A program made the translations under genes and the position numbers. The notes below the pieces were generated by a model, which ran no database searches, was not told the origin of the DNA, and saw nothing but the letters and a program-made list of their open reading frames with translations. 64,000 nt of DNA from Siphlonurus alternatus (lineage: Eukaryota; Arthropoda; Insecta; Ephemeroptera; Siphlonuridae): assembly GCA_949825025.1 (NCBI GenBank), contig OX463784.1, positions 7,199,431 to 7,263,430 on the forward strand, read 5' to 3'. Shown here piece by piece: positions 1-9,776 of this stretch (position 1 is its first letter; every line of letters starts with the position of its first letter).

Positions 1-170
1 TACTTCTTATTAAGGATTCAGGGGTGCCAACTTAACTTACAGAACTTTCAATAATTATTTAAAAATTGTTCCGGGTCTCAAAAATAATTTGCAAAAATTC
101 AGAGTAGCATAATTTGGCGCCCTCTATTCATTTCTGCAATAAAAAATTTTCATAATGTATGTTGTCCATT
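1..170. mobile_element. Palindromic MITE family A (variant A'), cut by window edge
   Basis: Right half of the element seen complete at 20419-20762: GGGTCTCAAAAA, TTCAGAGTAGCATAATTTGG, CCCTCTATTCATTTCTGC and terminal ATGTATGTTGTCCATT. Lies 25 bp from CTL-1 exon 5 (195). Confidence 0.8.
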
Positions 171-194
171 ACGCAACTTTTATTTATTTCTTAC

Positions 195-2189
195 CAATGG
201 ACGTCAAATGTTCTTCAATCAAGGCATTCTCTGCCGATGTTTCGATGGACGTGATGTCCATGTTAAACGCCATACAGAAGGACAGAGCCTCCATCCAGGA
301 CATCTGGAAAATTGGTAATATTTACAATCATTCTTACAATTCCATAATTAAATATCTATTATAATGTCTAAAGGCGGATTCAGATGGCAACAGCGGCGAT
401 GCGACGCGATTTTGTCACACAAGCTGTGAAATCCTATGCGGAAGCGAATTCGCTATTGCGGTGGCGAATATCGAGTTAAATTACGATGCTCTTTTTTTTA
501 ATCGCCAAATATGGCTGGACATTAATGTATAAACTATTTATGAAATAAAAAAAAAAAAAAATATGGCCGCCAATGGATGTTACAGCAAGTGCGCATTATT
601 CGCTTCGCGTCGCAGGCTGCAGAAATCGCCATGTGAATCCACCTTAATGCGTATTTGCAGAGATCTCATAGTGTACAATATAAGCTCTTTGGTATATTTG
701 TTGACGATGTATTGAGATATAATTAATCCATCTTATATGTATAATGTAAAGCATGTTAGCTTGTTGACGTGCCTTTTGAAGGTTAATTAATTTTTAATTT
801 GATTATTTTTCTTAATTTTTTAAGGATAGTGGCAACATTATTAAAATTTTAAACATGACATGTGTCAGTGTATATTCATACAGTATTTTATTATCACCTT
901 ATACTAACAATAGATAAAATAATGAGAAAAAATATTATTTTATATAAAATTATAATTTATGCTAAATTGATAATTTGTATTAACATACATAAATTTTTTA
1001 TAGACAAAAAAGTTTAATTTATCATTCATATTATACTCACCAGTTGGTTGGAGAAAAAATATTTGGTACCTCCCAAGTTGACGATATCCATATATTGAGT
1101 TGCTGTAAAAATAATATACATTATAAATTATAATGATTATTGTCAAGTTGAAGTGAGTTTCCAAAAGTATTTGTTAACCCTAGTATTTATTTATTTCTCT
1201 TTCTAAAACTACAATATTTTTAATTATTTTTTTCATTGAAGAAATATCAATTTGTCATCATATAAATGCCATGATAATAATACAGTATAATTTAAATAAT
1301 AAATAACTGTGCTCTAAAAAACAATAATTGAAAATATGGGAAATTATGATGACCAAAATGTGTCAATTGCCCCAAAATACCAATCAATCGATCAATCAAT
1401 CAATCAATCATAATATACTGTATAATAATACAGTTAAAAAAAAATTCTCTTGGGAAAACTTTCTTAAAATTATTTGGCGTCAATATTGGCATCAAATATC
1501 GACATATTTTTTAGCGAGAGGATGCATTACACAAATTGAGCATATATTAAATTTAATAAACTAAATAAATATATAATTAATAATTATATTTAAATACTGC
1601 TCACTGTATTGACGTGACAATCCATCTTGTAATTTTCCAGTTGATTTTTCTAGAACCTCTGTATCCTGAAACAAATAATGATTAAATTATTAATCATAAA
1701 CATTTTGTCATTTTAGTATAAGTGTGAGTTTAGTGACTTTTTTTTTAAAAAATATGTGATCTTGACCAAATTATTATAAAAAACTATAAAAAAACTTTTA
1801 TTTTATTTATTTTATAAAAAAATAGTTATTCGTGGGTTTATATTATAGTAGATGTGACTTAGGGAACCATAAAAACTTCAACCAAGATTGCCCATTATAA
1901 TAAATATTGGGTGCGATTCACGAAGCAGTTAGCCAGGTTTCTAACCACTTTTAATTATATACCTGTTTTACGTGTTAAACCACCTAGTTAAGAGTGGTTA
2001 AGTTAAACGTGGTTACAAACCTGGTCTTAAATTGAAATTCAAGTCTTTAAAGCTCTTAAATTCAGTAAAATTATAATTCAAGTTTTTACGTACCAGACTG
2101 TACTTGTATCTCCCAGGTTCGTTGGTGTCAGCATAAGCTGCACCAAGCACTACTACAACAGTAAATAACACGGAGAAACTGGGGGACAT
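195..2189 (-). CDS. CTL-1: secreted C-type lectin, 3' end beyond window
   Basis: Minus-strand gene rebuilt from splice sites: exon 1 2189-2094 (32 codons, signal peptide MSPSFSVLFTVVVVLGAAYA), exon 1665-1605, exon 1102-1041, exon 303-195. All junctions are GT-AG with phases 0,1,0,1, the same phases as the other CTL genes in the window. The last exon, carrying the three C-terminal cysteines, lies left of position 1. The CTL fold is recognised by LGGTKYFFSNQ (beta strand 1), then MSWMEALSFC (WIDA-like helix and first disulfide cysteine) and the SIETSAEN helix. It is the close paralogue of CTL-6 (nearly identical exon 1, similar exon 5) and lacks the exon 2 found in CTL-2 to CTL-4. Predicted role: secreted, immune- or recognition-type lectin; the ligand cannot be told. 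Gene structure is seen in the sequence; function is family inference. Confidence 0.85.
370..645. mobile_element. Foldback MITE family E, copy 1
   Basis: Inverted ends AAGGCGGATTCAGATGGC and GCCATGTGAATCCACCTT. The same family is found in opposite orientation at 28177-28389. Sits in the last visible intron of CTL-1. Flanks suggest a TTA or TTAA target. Confidence 0.75.
1384..1411. repeat. (CAAT)n microsatellite
   Basis: About seven CAAT/CAATCGAT units inside a CTL-1 intron. Confidence 0.9.
1909..2024. mobile_element. Foldback family D, partial copy
   Basis: Begins GGGTGCGATTCACGAAGCAG and runs through GTTTAAC-rich arms to GTTACAAACCTGG; the outer right arm is missing. Complete copies are at 28416-28570 and 33800-33952. 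Confidence 0.75.
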
Positions 2190-2199
2190 CTTGACTAAC

Positions 2200-2234
2200 T
2201 GTGAGTTAACATCTTTCAACCTGTGTCTTTTATA
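2200..2234 (-). promoter_or_regulatory. CTL-1 core promoter (TATA + initiator)
   Basis: TATAAAAG at 2234-2227 on the minus strand is followed about 30 bp later by CACAGTTAGTC, just before the ATG at 2189. The same pair is found at CTL-6. Confidence 0.7.
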
Positions 2235-2239
2235 TCTGT

Positions 2240-3190
2240 CAATTATGTCACATTTATACGTCATGTGTTACATTTGCAGAATAAAGATAAATCAATTACC
2301 ATTAATTAACTGACGTAAATAAGATAATCTTAATGTATACTCGTCAATATTCTAATTTGATAAAGAGATTAAAAAGTATTTCTTTTTGTCGGCAAATTTT
2401 AGTTTCATTATTATTTCCTAATATGCCATTATGAATCATAGTACGGGAATTGTCATATTTCATGTAAACTGTAGCACCATTAAATGTATATTTAATTTTT
2501 CTGTTACGTCATTACTAGATCATAATTAACATCGCAATTAGGGAGTTTACTAGATAAACATAAATAAATACAAATCAAACCCATTTTAAAATATTTTTTT
2601 ACAATTTAAAAATAAAATATTTATAAATATATTTTGTTGAAAAATGTTTCAATTATAAGAATTTTTAAAAATAAAATATAACAATTTACCATTTAATATT
2701 AATAATAATTGTTTAAACAATAAATTTATAAAAAGTATGCTTTATTTTGAATGATATGATGTATGTAAAAATTTCCGTCATATATTTTATTTTATAATTA
2801 TTAATTAAACGTTTATTTGATCACGAATTCAATAAAATGTAGAACAATATTATTGATATTATGCCAGCTATTATATAAAAATTACATTAATCAATATCTC
2901 ATTTTATATTTCCATAATCATCTAACTCATACCAACCTACATCTTTTAAAAGAGACACAATTTTAATATCCTACATTAAAATCTTGACTGGATGTACGAA
3001 TTGTCTTGTCAATTATATAATTATGTTCGTTAAATGTACTTAACTGTTGACATTTTCATTTTGCAATGAAATAATCATTTCACCCACCATCTATTTAAAA
3101 AAAATACTAGTATGTAGGCATTCATAATAAGATATTATTTTAAAGTTTGGTTACACAGTTATCGCAAAATGTACCTATAATAGAATGGGA
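2240..3190. other. AT-rich spacer between divergent CTL-1 and CTL-2
   Basis: No coding signal is seen. Very AT-rich with only short open frames. From about 3146 the sequence GTTTGGTTACACAGTTATCG begins the upstream block shared with CTL-3 (11735) and CTL-4 (19865). Confidence 0.5.
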
Positions 3191-3700
3191 GCTATTCAGT
3201 AAGCGTTAAGGAGAGTTTTAAGAAGTGTTTTCTTAAGAAGCGTTTTCTTAAAGGCATACAGGCCTCAAAATACAAGTCAGACAGTAACCAAGTGGGTTTA
3301 GAGTATATAATCAACATTCGCATAATTTTTTTCTACGCGTGATGCATCTGTGCGAAGTCGCAGTTCAAAGTAAGAAATTTAGTCCTTGATGACGTCACGA
3401 AGTCCTTGATGACGTCACAACTCAATGCTAATCGGTGCTAGCTGTGAGTTGTGACGTCAGCAAGGACTTTCTTTACAGCGCGACTTCGCACAGACGCACC
3501 GCGCGCATGCAGGTAAAAATAATACGAATGTTGATTATAAACTCGAGCAACACTTAATGTCTGTCTAATTTGTAAGTTGAGGCCTGTATACCTTTAAAGA
3601 AGCGATTTTTATCGCAGGTAACAGGTAAGAAAAACGCTTCTTAAAAAAATGCTTCTTTAATCGTTCCTTAACGCTTGTTGAATCGCTCTCATTAATATTA
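3190..3700. mobile_element. Outer hairpin element carrying a nested TTAA MITE
   Basis: Inverted arms GAGCTATTCAGTAAGCGTTA and TAACGCTTGTTGAATCGCTC, with runs of AAGCGTTTTTCTTAA on both sides, surround the TTAA element at 3252-3593. Upstream of CTL-2. Confidence 0.75.
3252..3593 (+). mobile_element. TTAA MITE family M, copy 1 (342 bp)
   Basis: Terminal repeats AGGCATACAGGCCTC and GAGGCCTGTATACCT, flanked on both sides by TTAA (3248-3251, 3594-3597). This is the target signature of piggyBac transposases. The interior carries two GTCCTTGATGACGTCAC repeats and a GTGCGAAGTCGC arm. An inverted copy lies at 48992-49329. Confidence 0.88.
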
Positions 3701-4060
3701 TGTATTTTGTTTTAACCTAAAATCAGGGAATATGTATACACGTATTCTTTGCTAAAATTTTATATTTGACTCTGGGGTCGGGGAGGGGGAAGAGTTAGGC
3801 ACTTGGAAGAGAGATGAATTTTGAGATAATTTATTGAAGAGACTCACATTTCCTAAGGGTTGAAATATGTTATTCCTAAATATGTTTTACTGTGTAGCAA
3901 TTTTAGTATAATATTTTTAAATTGAAGATAAAAAATAAAGAATAATTGAAACTCATTATCTCTCAATTTTATAACATAAGGTCATTCGTGCGCTTTAAAT
4001 TCAACTACCCACAAAAATTTCCACTTATATTTACCATTTTTTTATGTACCCCTTTTGCAT

Positions 4061-4097
4061 TATATATACTGATTCGAGACTCGATTTTTGCCACAGT
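4061..4097 (+). promoter_or_regulatory. CTL-2 core promoter
   Basis: TATATATA at 4061-4068, then CACAGTTAAAC at about 4092, spaced as TATA and initiator. The arrangement is conserved upstream of CTL-3 and CTL-4. Confidence 0.7.
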
Positions 4098-4107
4098 TAA
4101 ACTTGCC

Positions 4108-7100
4108 ATGGCGAAGACAACGGCGTGTGTTTTTTTATTGTTAGTAGGGACGGTGTGGGCTGCCAGAGTACCTGCAAACCCCGAGATCCAGGTGAGAACT
4201 GTTAATTAGTAACTAACTGCATGATTTCTTTGGTATTTTAATTATTTTTTTAAAACTTTAAGGAGTTTGTTAACACATATATTTCTTCAAGAAATGTCTT
4301 AACGATTGACCTCAGTTATTACGCGAGTCAAAGGAAATTTTTGTTAGACGGAATCGAATAAAATATTTTTTTAGAAATTTGAGAATGCTCCAAAACTTAA
4401 TCGCTTATGGTTTGAGCAGATTCAAGGGGGCAGTTACCTCAAAATAGCTCCATTTCCGGTTTCCGTCCATAAGGCCAATGTTAAACTTCTACCTAAGTTT
4501 TCTCAAAACTGATAAGACCGATCCACTTCAAAATTTACATGCTATATCTATTGATGGTGAGTTCTAAGTTCTCTGCAAATCTTGTAGCATTTAAGGAGGC
4601 CGATTCCGAGATCTCAATCAACTGAGGTCAATTCTTAAGCAGGTACATAAAATGACATGATTTTTGTTCTATAATATTTTTCTACTTATTGCATACGATT
4701 ATTAATTATAATAAAACTTCAGCTTTTTGTATGAAAATGAAATTTTCTTATAAAGAAAATTGTATGCAATAAGTAAAAAAAATTGTAACAAATAATAAAT
4801 GAGTTTCAAACGTGTATAGAGACTTCAAGTCAGCTGATTTTTCGGTGATCCCACCCGCTATACCAAACCTATGTAAAAAAAAAACGTGAATTTGTTTTTT
4901 CACCAAGAATAAGATTTTTTTAGGGAAAATTCCTTTACGGAACTTTGGTCCAAACTGAAAAATAAAGTAGATAATTCAACATTTAGATATTTTACTTGAT
5001 ATATAACCGAGAAAAGTAAAAACAACACTTTGCTTCATTTTCAAGTGCAAGATGAACCTTATCGACAACAGTTGCGCAGCGCGAGCGCACTCACTTGAAA
5101 CCTCTATTGAGAGTTGCATAAGACAAGGTGCTACAATTGCATGGGATTGTGACTGCAGTCTGTTCGTATCTAAATATATCTTGAGTTCTGACTAAGGGAA
5201 CTGTGGAAAACATTAAATATTGAAATTGTTACTCTTCAATCCTTATACAATTTTTGTTACTATTGGTTAATGGAAACTGTAATTTACTTAATATTTATGG
5301 GAGGCATTAATGTGTAGGCTAAGTTTGTGCTAACTCTGTTTAGCATTGCTTAGCCCCGATTTAGCCCACATGTACCATGTTTAGCCCCTGTTTTTTTTTT
5401 AATTGTTTATTTATTTTTTACTAGGATACACTCCTAAGAGCTTACAGCTCGCGGCGGGGTAATGATAAAGTAGGGAAAGGATGGCTGTCACGGCCTGTTA
5501 CGCGTCACAGCATTCACTAAGATGAGACTGAGGGAACCGTGGAAAACCTCAGTTGAGGACGGATACCTCTACTTTTTATCAATGGACTAAAGAGATGTCC
5601 AAAGTTAACCAGAGATAAAAATTAAGACTAACTTATAGGGGCTAAATTTCTGAGAGAATGCTCCTCATATTTCTGGTTTTGTTTTTTTGTAAAATGATCA
5701 TATTTTTTTTTTATATTTTAGGTTAGTATTTATTTTTTGCTACAGGTATCAAATATTCCTAATTTTTTACTAATTTTATAATTTCTTTCTTAGCGTGCGG
5801 TCGAACAGCTGACGTCACGTCTGACGGTGAACCAAAGCTTGTCAGCTGGAGGAGAAGGGGGCGTGGTCCTGATGCCTCCCACCTTCAGTGTGGACATTTG
5901 GAGCCTCCTCAGACTCGCCGTGCACCACGAGGTACAACCTCAGTCATGTACTGACTAGGGACAGCTGGAACGTTACTGCTGCTTGATTTACTTGAGTTTT
6001 AAGAGACAACTTGATATATTATCAAGTTAAAAGGATGTGAAAAGAACACGCAATCTGTATTACAAAAATTTAATTCACCTCGTCTATCTTGTAGACTGTA
6101 TATAAACGCAGACAAAACTAGCAAGAAATTTAGACAGGAAAAATTATATTTTATTTCACTTTTCGGACTTTTACCTTTGCCGGTGTTCGATGTAATCCTT
6201 CTGTATGTAGTATGTTGCGATGCATGGTCACTTACTGTTCGTGCACGTCACTGACACTAACTGTAAGTGACCATCTTAACATACTACATACAGAAGGATT
6301 ACATCGAACACCGGCAAAGATAAAAGTCCGAAATGTGAAATAAAATATATTCAATATGAATATCCTTTGCACGAAAAAGTTATTTACTATAGGAAAAATT
6401 ACATTATACAAGACTTTATTAAATATTTAAAAATGATAATAAAAGTACAATAAATTAAATCTACTTAATTGCAATATAGTCTACTAATATATGTAATAAT
6501 AAAGAATTACGTTAACCATTTTATACTAATTCAAACATGTTTATTACATGATATTTTTAGCTTCAACAACAAACTACTCAAACTGCAGCTAAAGAAGTTC
6601 TCTATGCAGCAGCAAATGGTCCTTCGAAAATATACTGTAAGTTTAAATAGTTACTACCTTCCTCAGAATTGGATTATGAATCCTCGAATGGAAATACTTG
6701 CCAGCCTACTTTTTTTTTTTGTTTTTTCATTGCACATTTAGATACAGAACCTCGACCGAATTGTGCAATATCAATATATGTATTTTTTAAACCCTTTAAA
6801 AGGGTAACGTGAATTAGCTGTTGTTTTTTTTTTAGATCCATTTGATTAACATGTAAACCTTAGCAAATCCACAAAAATTCTGAAAAAAATTTAAGACACA
6901 TATTTTAGTACCTAAAAGCCATAGAAGAAAATTTCGAGCCGATTTTTTTTAATTAATTTTTTTAATTTTCAGCGTAGGGCTTTCTCATGGAGAGCCAAAC
7001 TGAAAACTTAATTAAAAAAAATCGGCCTGAATAATTGTCTTAAAATTTTTTTCTATGGCTTTTAGGTACTAAAATCAGTCTCAAATATTCTTCAGAATTT

Positions 7101-9776
7101 TTGTGAATTTGTTAAGGTTTACATGTTAATCAAATGGATCTAAAAAGCAGCTGATTTGTGTTACCTTACCCTTAATTAAAACTCATAAATTCATGTTACA
7201 AAACGCTGTGACGTCATAGTCATGCAAATATTTTACTTACAGCAAAATTATGGAACAAACGTTACATGACTATGATGTCATAGCGAATTGTAGAAATATT
7301 TTAAGGATGTTGGAGGGTTAAAAAAAAATCTAAAAAAAACAAAAGCAAAAAAAACATTTATTAATATGAATATAATTTAATAATATCATTCAAATTTGAG
7401 GGTTTCGATTTTTGTATTTTAGTTTTCTTTTAATGTAGAATTTTAACATAAAAACTTCATCAACGAAGAAAACTTATAGTGATTTCTTTTTATAAATTAA
7501 TTAAAGTAATATATTATGTAAATTTTTTGCAGCACGATCACAATTGAATATTGTAAAACTTGGTGGAAGAGATTACTTTTTCTCACGACATCAAACAGTA
7601 AGTAATATAAAAATATAATAAATAATAGTTAATAAAATTGATAATTTTTCAATATTTTAATTTTTATCATAAATATATGATAATTATATTGACATAAAAG
7701 CTGTGAATTAATGTAACTTATTAATACAGTGTATTTTAGAATTCGATTATAACAGTTATTTTTAAAAAAAGATTGAAAGTCTATTTTATGGCACTGCCCT
7801 ATCCTTTTTCTTAAGGAGTGCCACCCGTGACGTCATCAATATAGACTTTCAATAATTTTTTAAAAATAGTTCCCGGTCTCAGAAAAATCTGAAAAAATTC
7901 ACAGTACTATATTTTTACCCCTTCTTTCGATTAAACCACTAAAATTTTCACATTCTAATATCTCATTCTATGTTATTATAGTTTAAATTCGAGAGTACCG
8001 GACTTCCTACTGAAGGTTTCCATGGTTTCCTATATACTAAGGTTCATATTTAACATGTTTTTCGTCGGAAACACTCGGATGTCCTTCGGCTCTGCTCGGC
8101 AAATGAAATTATTTGTTACAAACAACACACCAATGACAGAAGACGTTACAAACATGACGAAAATCAAATTAAATGTGAGCCAGAGTGTAGCTAATATGCG
8201 TAATGACGGGAAGTTTGAATAGAGTATTGTCCTCAATTTTTTTTATTACAGAAATGGATAGAGGGTGCAAAGTTATGCTACCCTGATTTTTTTCAGATTT
8301 TTTAGAGCCCGGAAACTATTTTTAAAAAAATTATTGAAAGTCCTTTTCGTGACGTCACGAGACGCCGCTCCTTAAGAACAAGATAGGACTTGCCGCCGCG
8401 TGACGTCACAAAAAGGACTTTCAATATTTTTTTAAAAATAGTTCTAGGTCTCAAAAAAATCTGAAAAAAATCAGGGTAGCATAACTTTGCACCCTCTATC
8501 CATTTCTGCAATAAAAAAAAATGAGGACAATACTCCATTATGCAATATAGTCACCCATATTTGTACGAGTTATTTGCTATAACAATACTTTTTAAGTTTC
8601 AATGCTTACACTAATAGTAGAAAATGTTGTAGTAAGCTAACATTGTAAATAATTCTCTTATCTTTGAACCCAGAAATATATTACCGCAGTGTTTTTTTCT
8701 ATCGAAAACTTTGGGTGTACCTTTATTAAATTTGTTATAGCATCTCAAAAATTCATAATGAAAAAAATACAAACAATTTATTTAGAGACAAATATAATAT
8801 TAAATATTAAGATTTAATTTTTTTAACTATAACTTCTGCTGATTAAAATAAATCATCGAATCCCTTAATCTTTAATCTCCCTAATTTGGTTTTTAATTAA
8901 TAATTCGTTTCAGTTTTCTTGGATCGACGCTGCCTCATTCTGCCGCTTCTACGGTATGGCGCTAGTGTCGGTGGAGACCCGCGAGGAAGATCAGCTGATC
9001 ATCAACCACCTCAAGTCCATCGGTAAGAGGTTGCATAATTGATAGATTTGCAGGATTGTATGATAATTTATCTCTATAGCAATTGAAAGACCAAAAGAGA
9101 CCAATACACACGGATCTTATGCTCAGTTCTTTGTTGAAAAACTTTATAAAGCGTGAGCCATAATGCTCGGGACGTCTGTTCCCCAAGCTTTGGAAAAATA
9201 CTTTTATCCATAAAAGCAGAGGTGTCTGCCCCTGCCCTGACTAAGATTTTCTACAGTTCCCTCAATCTCAACTCAACAAATGCTGGGATGCGTAACATGA
9301 GGCCGTGGCCACCACCCTTAAGTAATTTTATAAACTATCGATCAAACGCTACTTATTTAGAGAGATAACAATTTGCGATAAAAAAAATTGCTCCTCGTAC
9401 AATCTTATCGTATATATTTGGCAGCAAAGGATTAAAATGACCTCATTTTAATTATTTCCTGGTAGTACGACGGTTTGTGACGTCAATGTAGATGCTCATC
9501 ATTGTGTTCCAATAAAAAAAAACATGCACTCAAATTGTAAATTTTGACTGTTTCACAGGTCTAGGTGGGCAAAAGGCCGTATTTACCTCTGGCAATAATA
9601 TCGGACGCTCCACCTACCTATGGCTGAATGGTGCTCAATTTATCTACGAAAACTGGAGACCAGGACAGCCCGCTGAACCTGCCTCTCAACATTGTCTTGT
9701 GTACTGGGAGAGTGAATGGCATGACGATCCATGCTTTGGACGTGACGCAAACTTTATTTGTGAGCAGGAGGATTGA
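4108..9776 (+). CDS. CTL-2: secreted C-type lectin (229 aa)
   Basis: Six exons: 4108-4191, 5794-5931, 6561-6636, 7533-7597, 8914-9022, 9559-9776, all GT-AG, phases 0,0,1,0,1, giving 690 nt including the TGA. The ATG follows the TATA box and starts a signal peptide (MAKTTACVFLLLVGTVWA). Residues 29-74 (exon 2) are an unrecognised segment; 75-100 are Gln/Thr/Ala-rich. From about residue 105 a short-form C-type lectin domain follows: LGGRDYFFSRHQ, SWIDAASFC (C131), LWLNGAQFIYENW, then C203, C216 and FIC at C225, the four canonical cysteines. The mannose/galactose EPN/QPD motif is replaced by GQPAEPA and WND by WHD, so classical calcium-dependent sugar binding is doubtful. First member of a tandem triplet with CTL-3 and CTL-4. 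Introns hold several MITEs. Confidence 0.92.
4303..4634 (+). mobile_element. TTAA MITE family L, copy 1 (332 bp)
   Basis: Ends CGATTGACCTCAGTT and AACTGAGGTCAATTC, flanked by TTAA (4299-4302, 4635-4638). The same family is inverted at 58638-58964, with a half copy near 37500-37625. Lies in CTL-2 intron 1. Confidence 0.85.
4675..4790. repeat. Short AT-rich hairpin
   Basis: TACTTATTGCATACGATT is repeated in inverted form as TGTATGCAATAAGTA, with GAAATTTTCTTATAAAGAAA in the loop. In CTL-2 intron 1. Confidence 0.6.
4820..5120. repeat. Dispersed repeat with GTCAGCTGATTTT..GGTGATCCCACC end
   Basis: The segment GACTTCAAGTCAGCTGATTT with a GGTG-TCCCACC block also ends repeats near 10800, 17800 and 32090 (there on the other strand). 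Boundaries are not resolved. Confidence 0.5.
5391..5608 (-). mobile_element. SINE, head-truncated, minus orientation
   Basis: T-run, then AGCTCGCGGCGGGGTAATG, GGCCTGTTACGCGTC and the core GACTGAGGGAACCGTGGAAA followed by ACCTCAG. Same body as the 5S-headed SINE at 39745-40165. In CTL-2 intron 1. Confidence 0.8.
6146..6349. mobile_element. Near-perfect 204-bp hairpin element
   Basis: Arms of about 80 bp begin ATATTTTATTTCAC and contain GGACTTTTACCTTTGCCGG and TCGATGTAATCC, repeated in inverted form with few mismatches. In CTL-2 intron 2. Confidence 0.85.
6800..7171. mobile_element. TTAA MITE family B, copy 1
   Basis: Flanked by TTAA (6796-6799, 7172-7175). Ends AAGGGTAACGTGAAT and GTGTTACCTTACCC. 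Subterminal arms TTTGATTAACATGTAAACC and the loop block AGGGCTTTCTCATGGAGAGCC are shared by all family members. In CTL-2 intron 3. Confidence 0.85.
7198..7290. repeat. CRE-bearing palindrome (family Q)
   Basis: CGCTGTGACGTCATAGTCATG is followed about 60 bp later by the inverted CATGACTATGATGTCATAGCG. Similar pairs lie near 10852-10925, 17862-17945, 26900-26985 and 36760-36822. Confidence 0.7.
7755..7955. mobile_element. MITE family A, partial copy
   Basis: Contains the hairpin centre (TGACGTCA, AGACTTTCAATAATTTTTTA, TAGTTCCCGGTCTC) and one half of the arm, but the outer left arm is missing. In CTL-2 intron 4. Confidence 0.65.
8222..8538. mobile_element. MITE family A, complete copy
   Basis: Palindromic element with ends GAGTATTGTCCTCA and TGAGGACAATACTC, arms AGAAATGGATAGAGGGTGCA and GTGACGTCACGAGACGCCGC at the centre. 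In CTL-2 intron 4. Short open frames in it are not genes. Confidence 0.88.
9080..9320 (+). mobile_element. Degenerate SINE fragment
   Basis: CTACAGTTCCCTCAATCTCAA, GCTGGGATGCGTAACA and GGCCGTGGCCACCACCC match the SINE body in plus orientation. In CTL-2 intron 5. Confidence 0.65.

Noticed and set aside
8022..8538. ORFs around 8022-8236 and 8302-8538
   Set aside because: They cover a palindromic MITE; opposite-strand frames mirror each other because the element is an inverted repeat.
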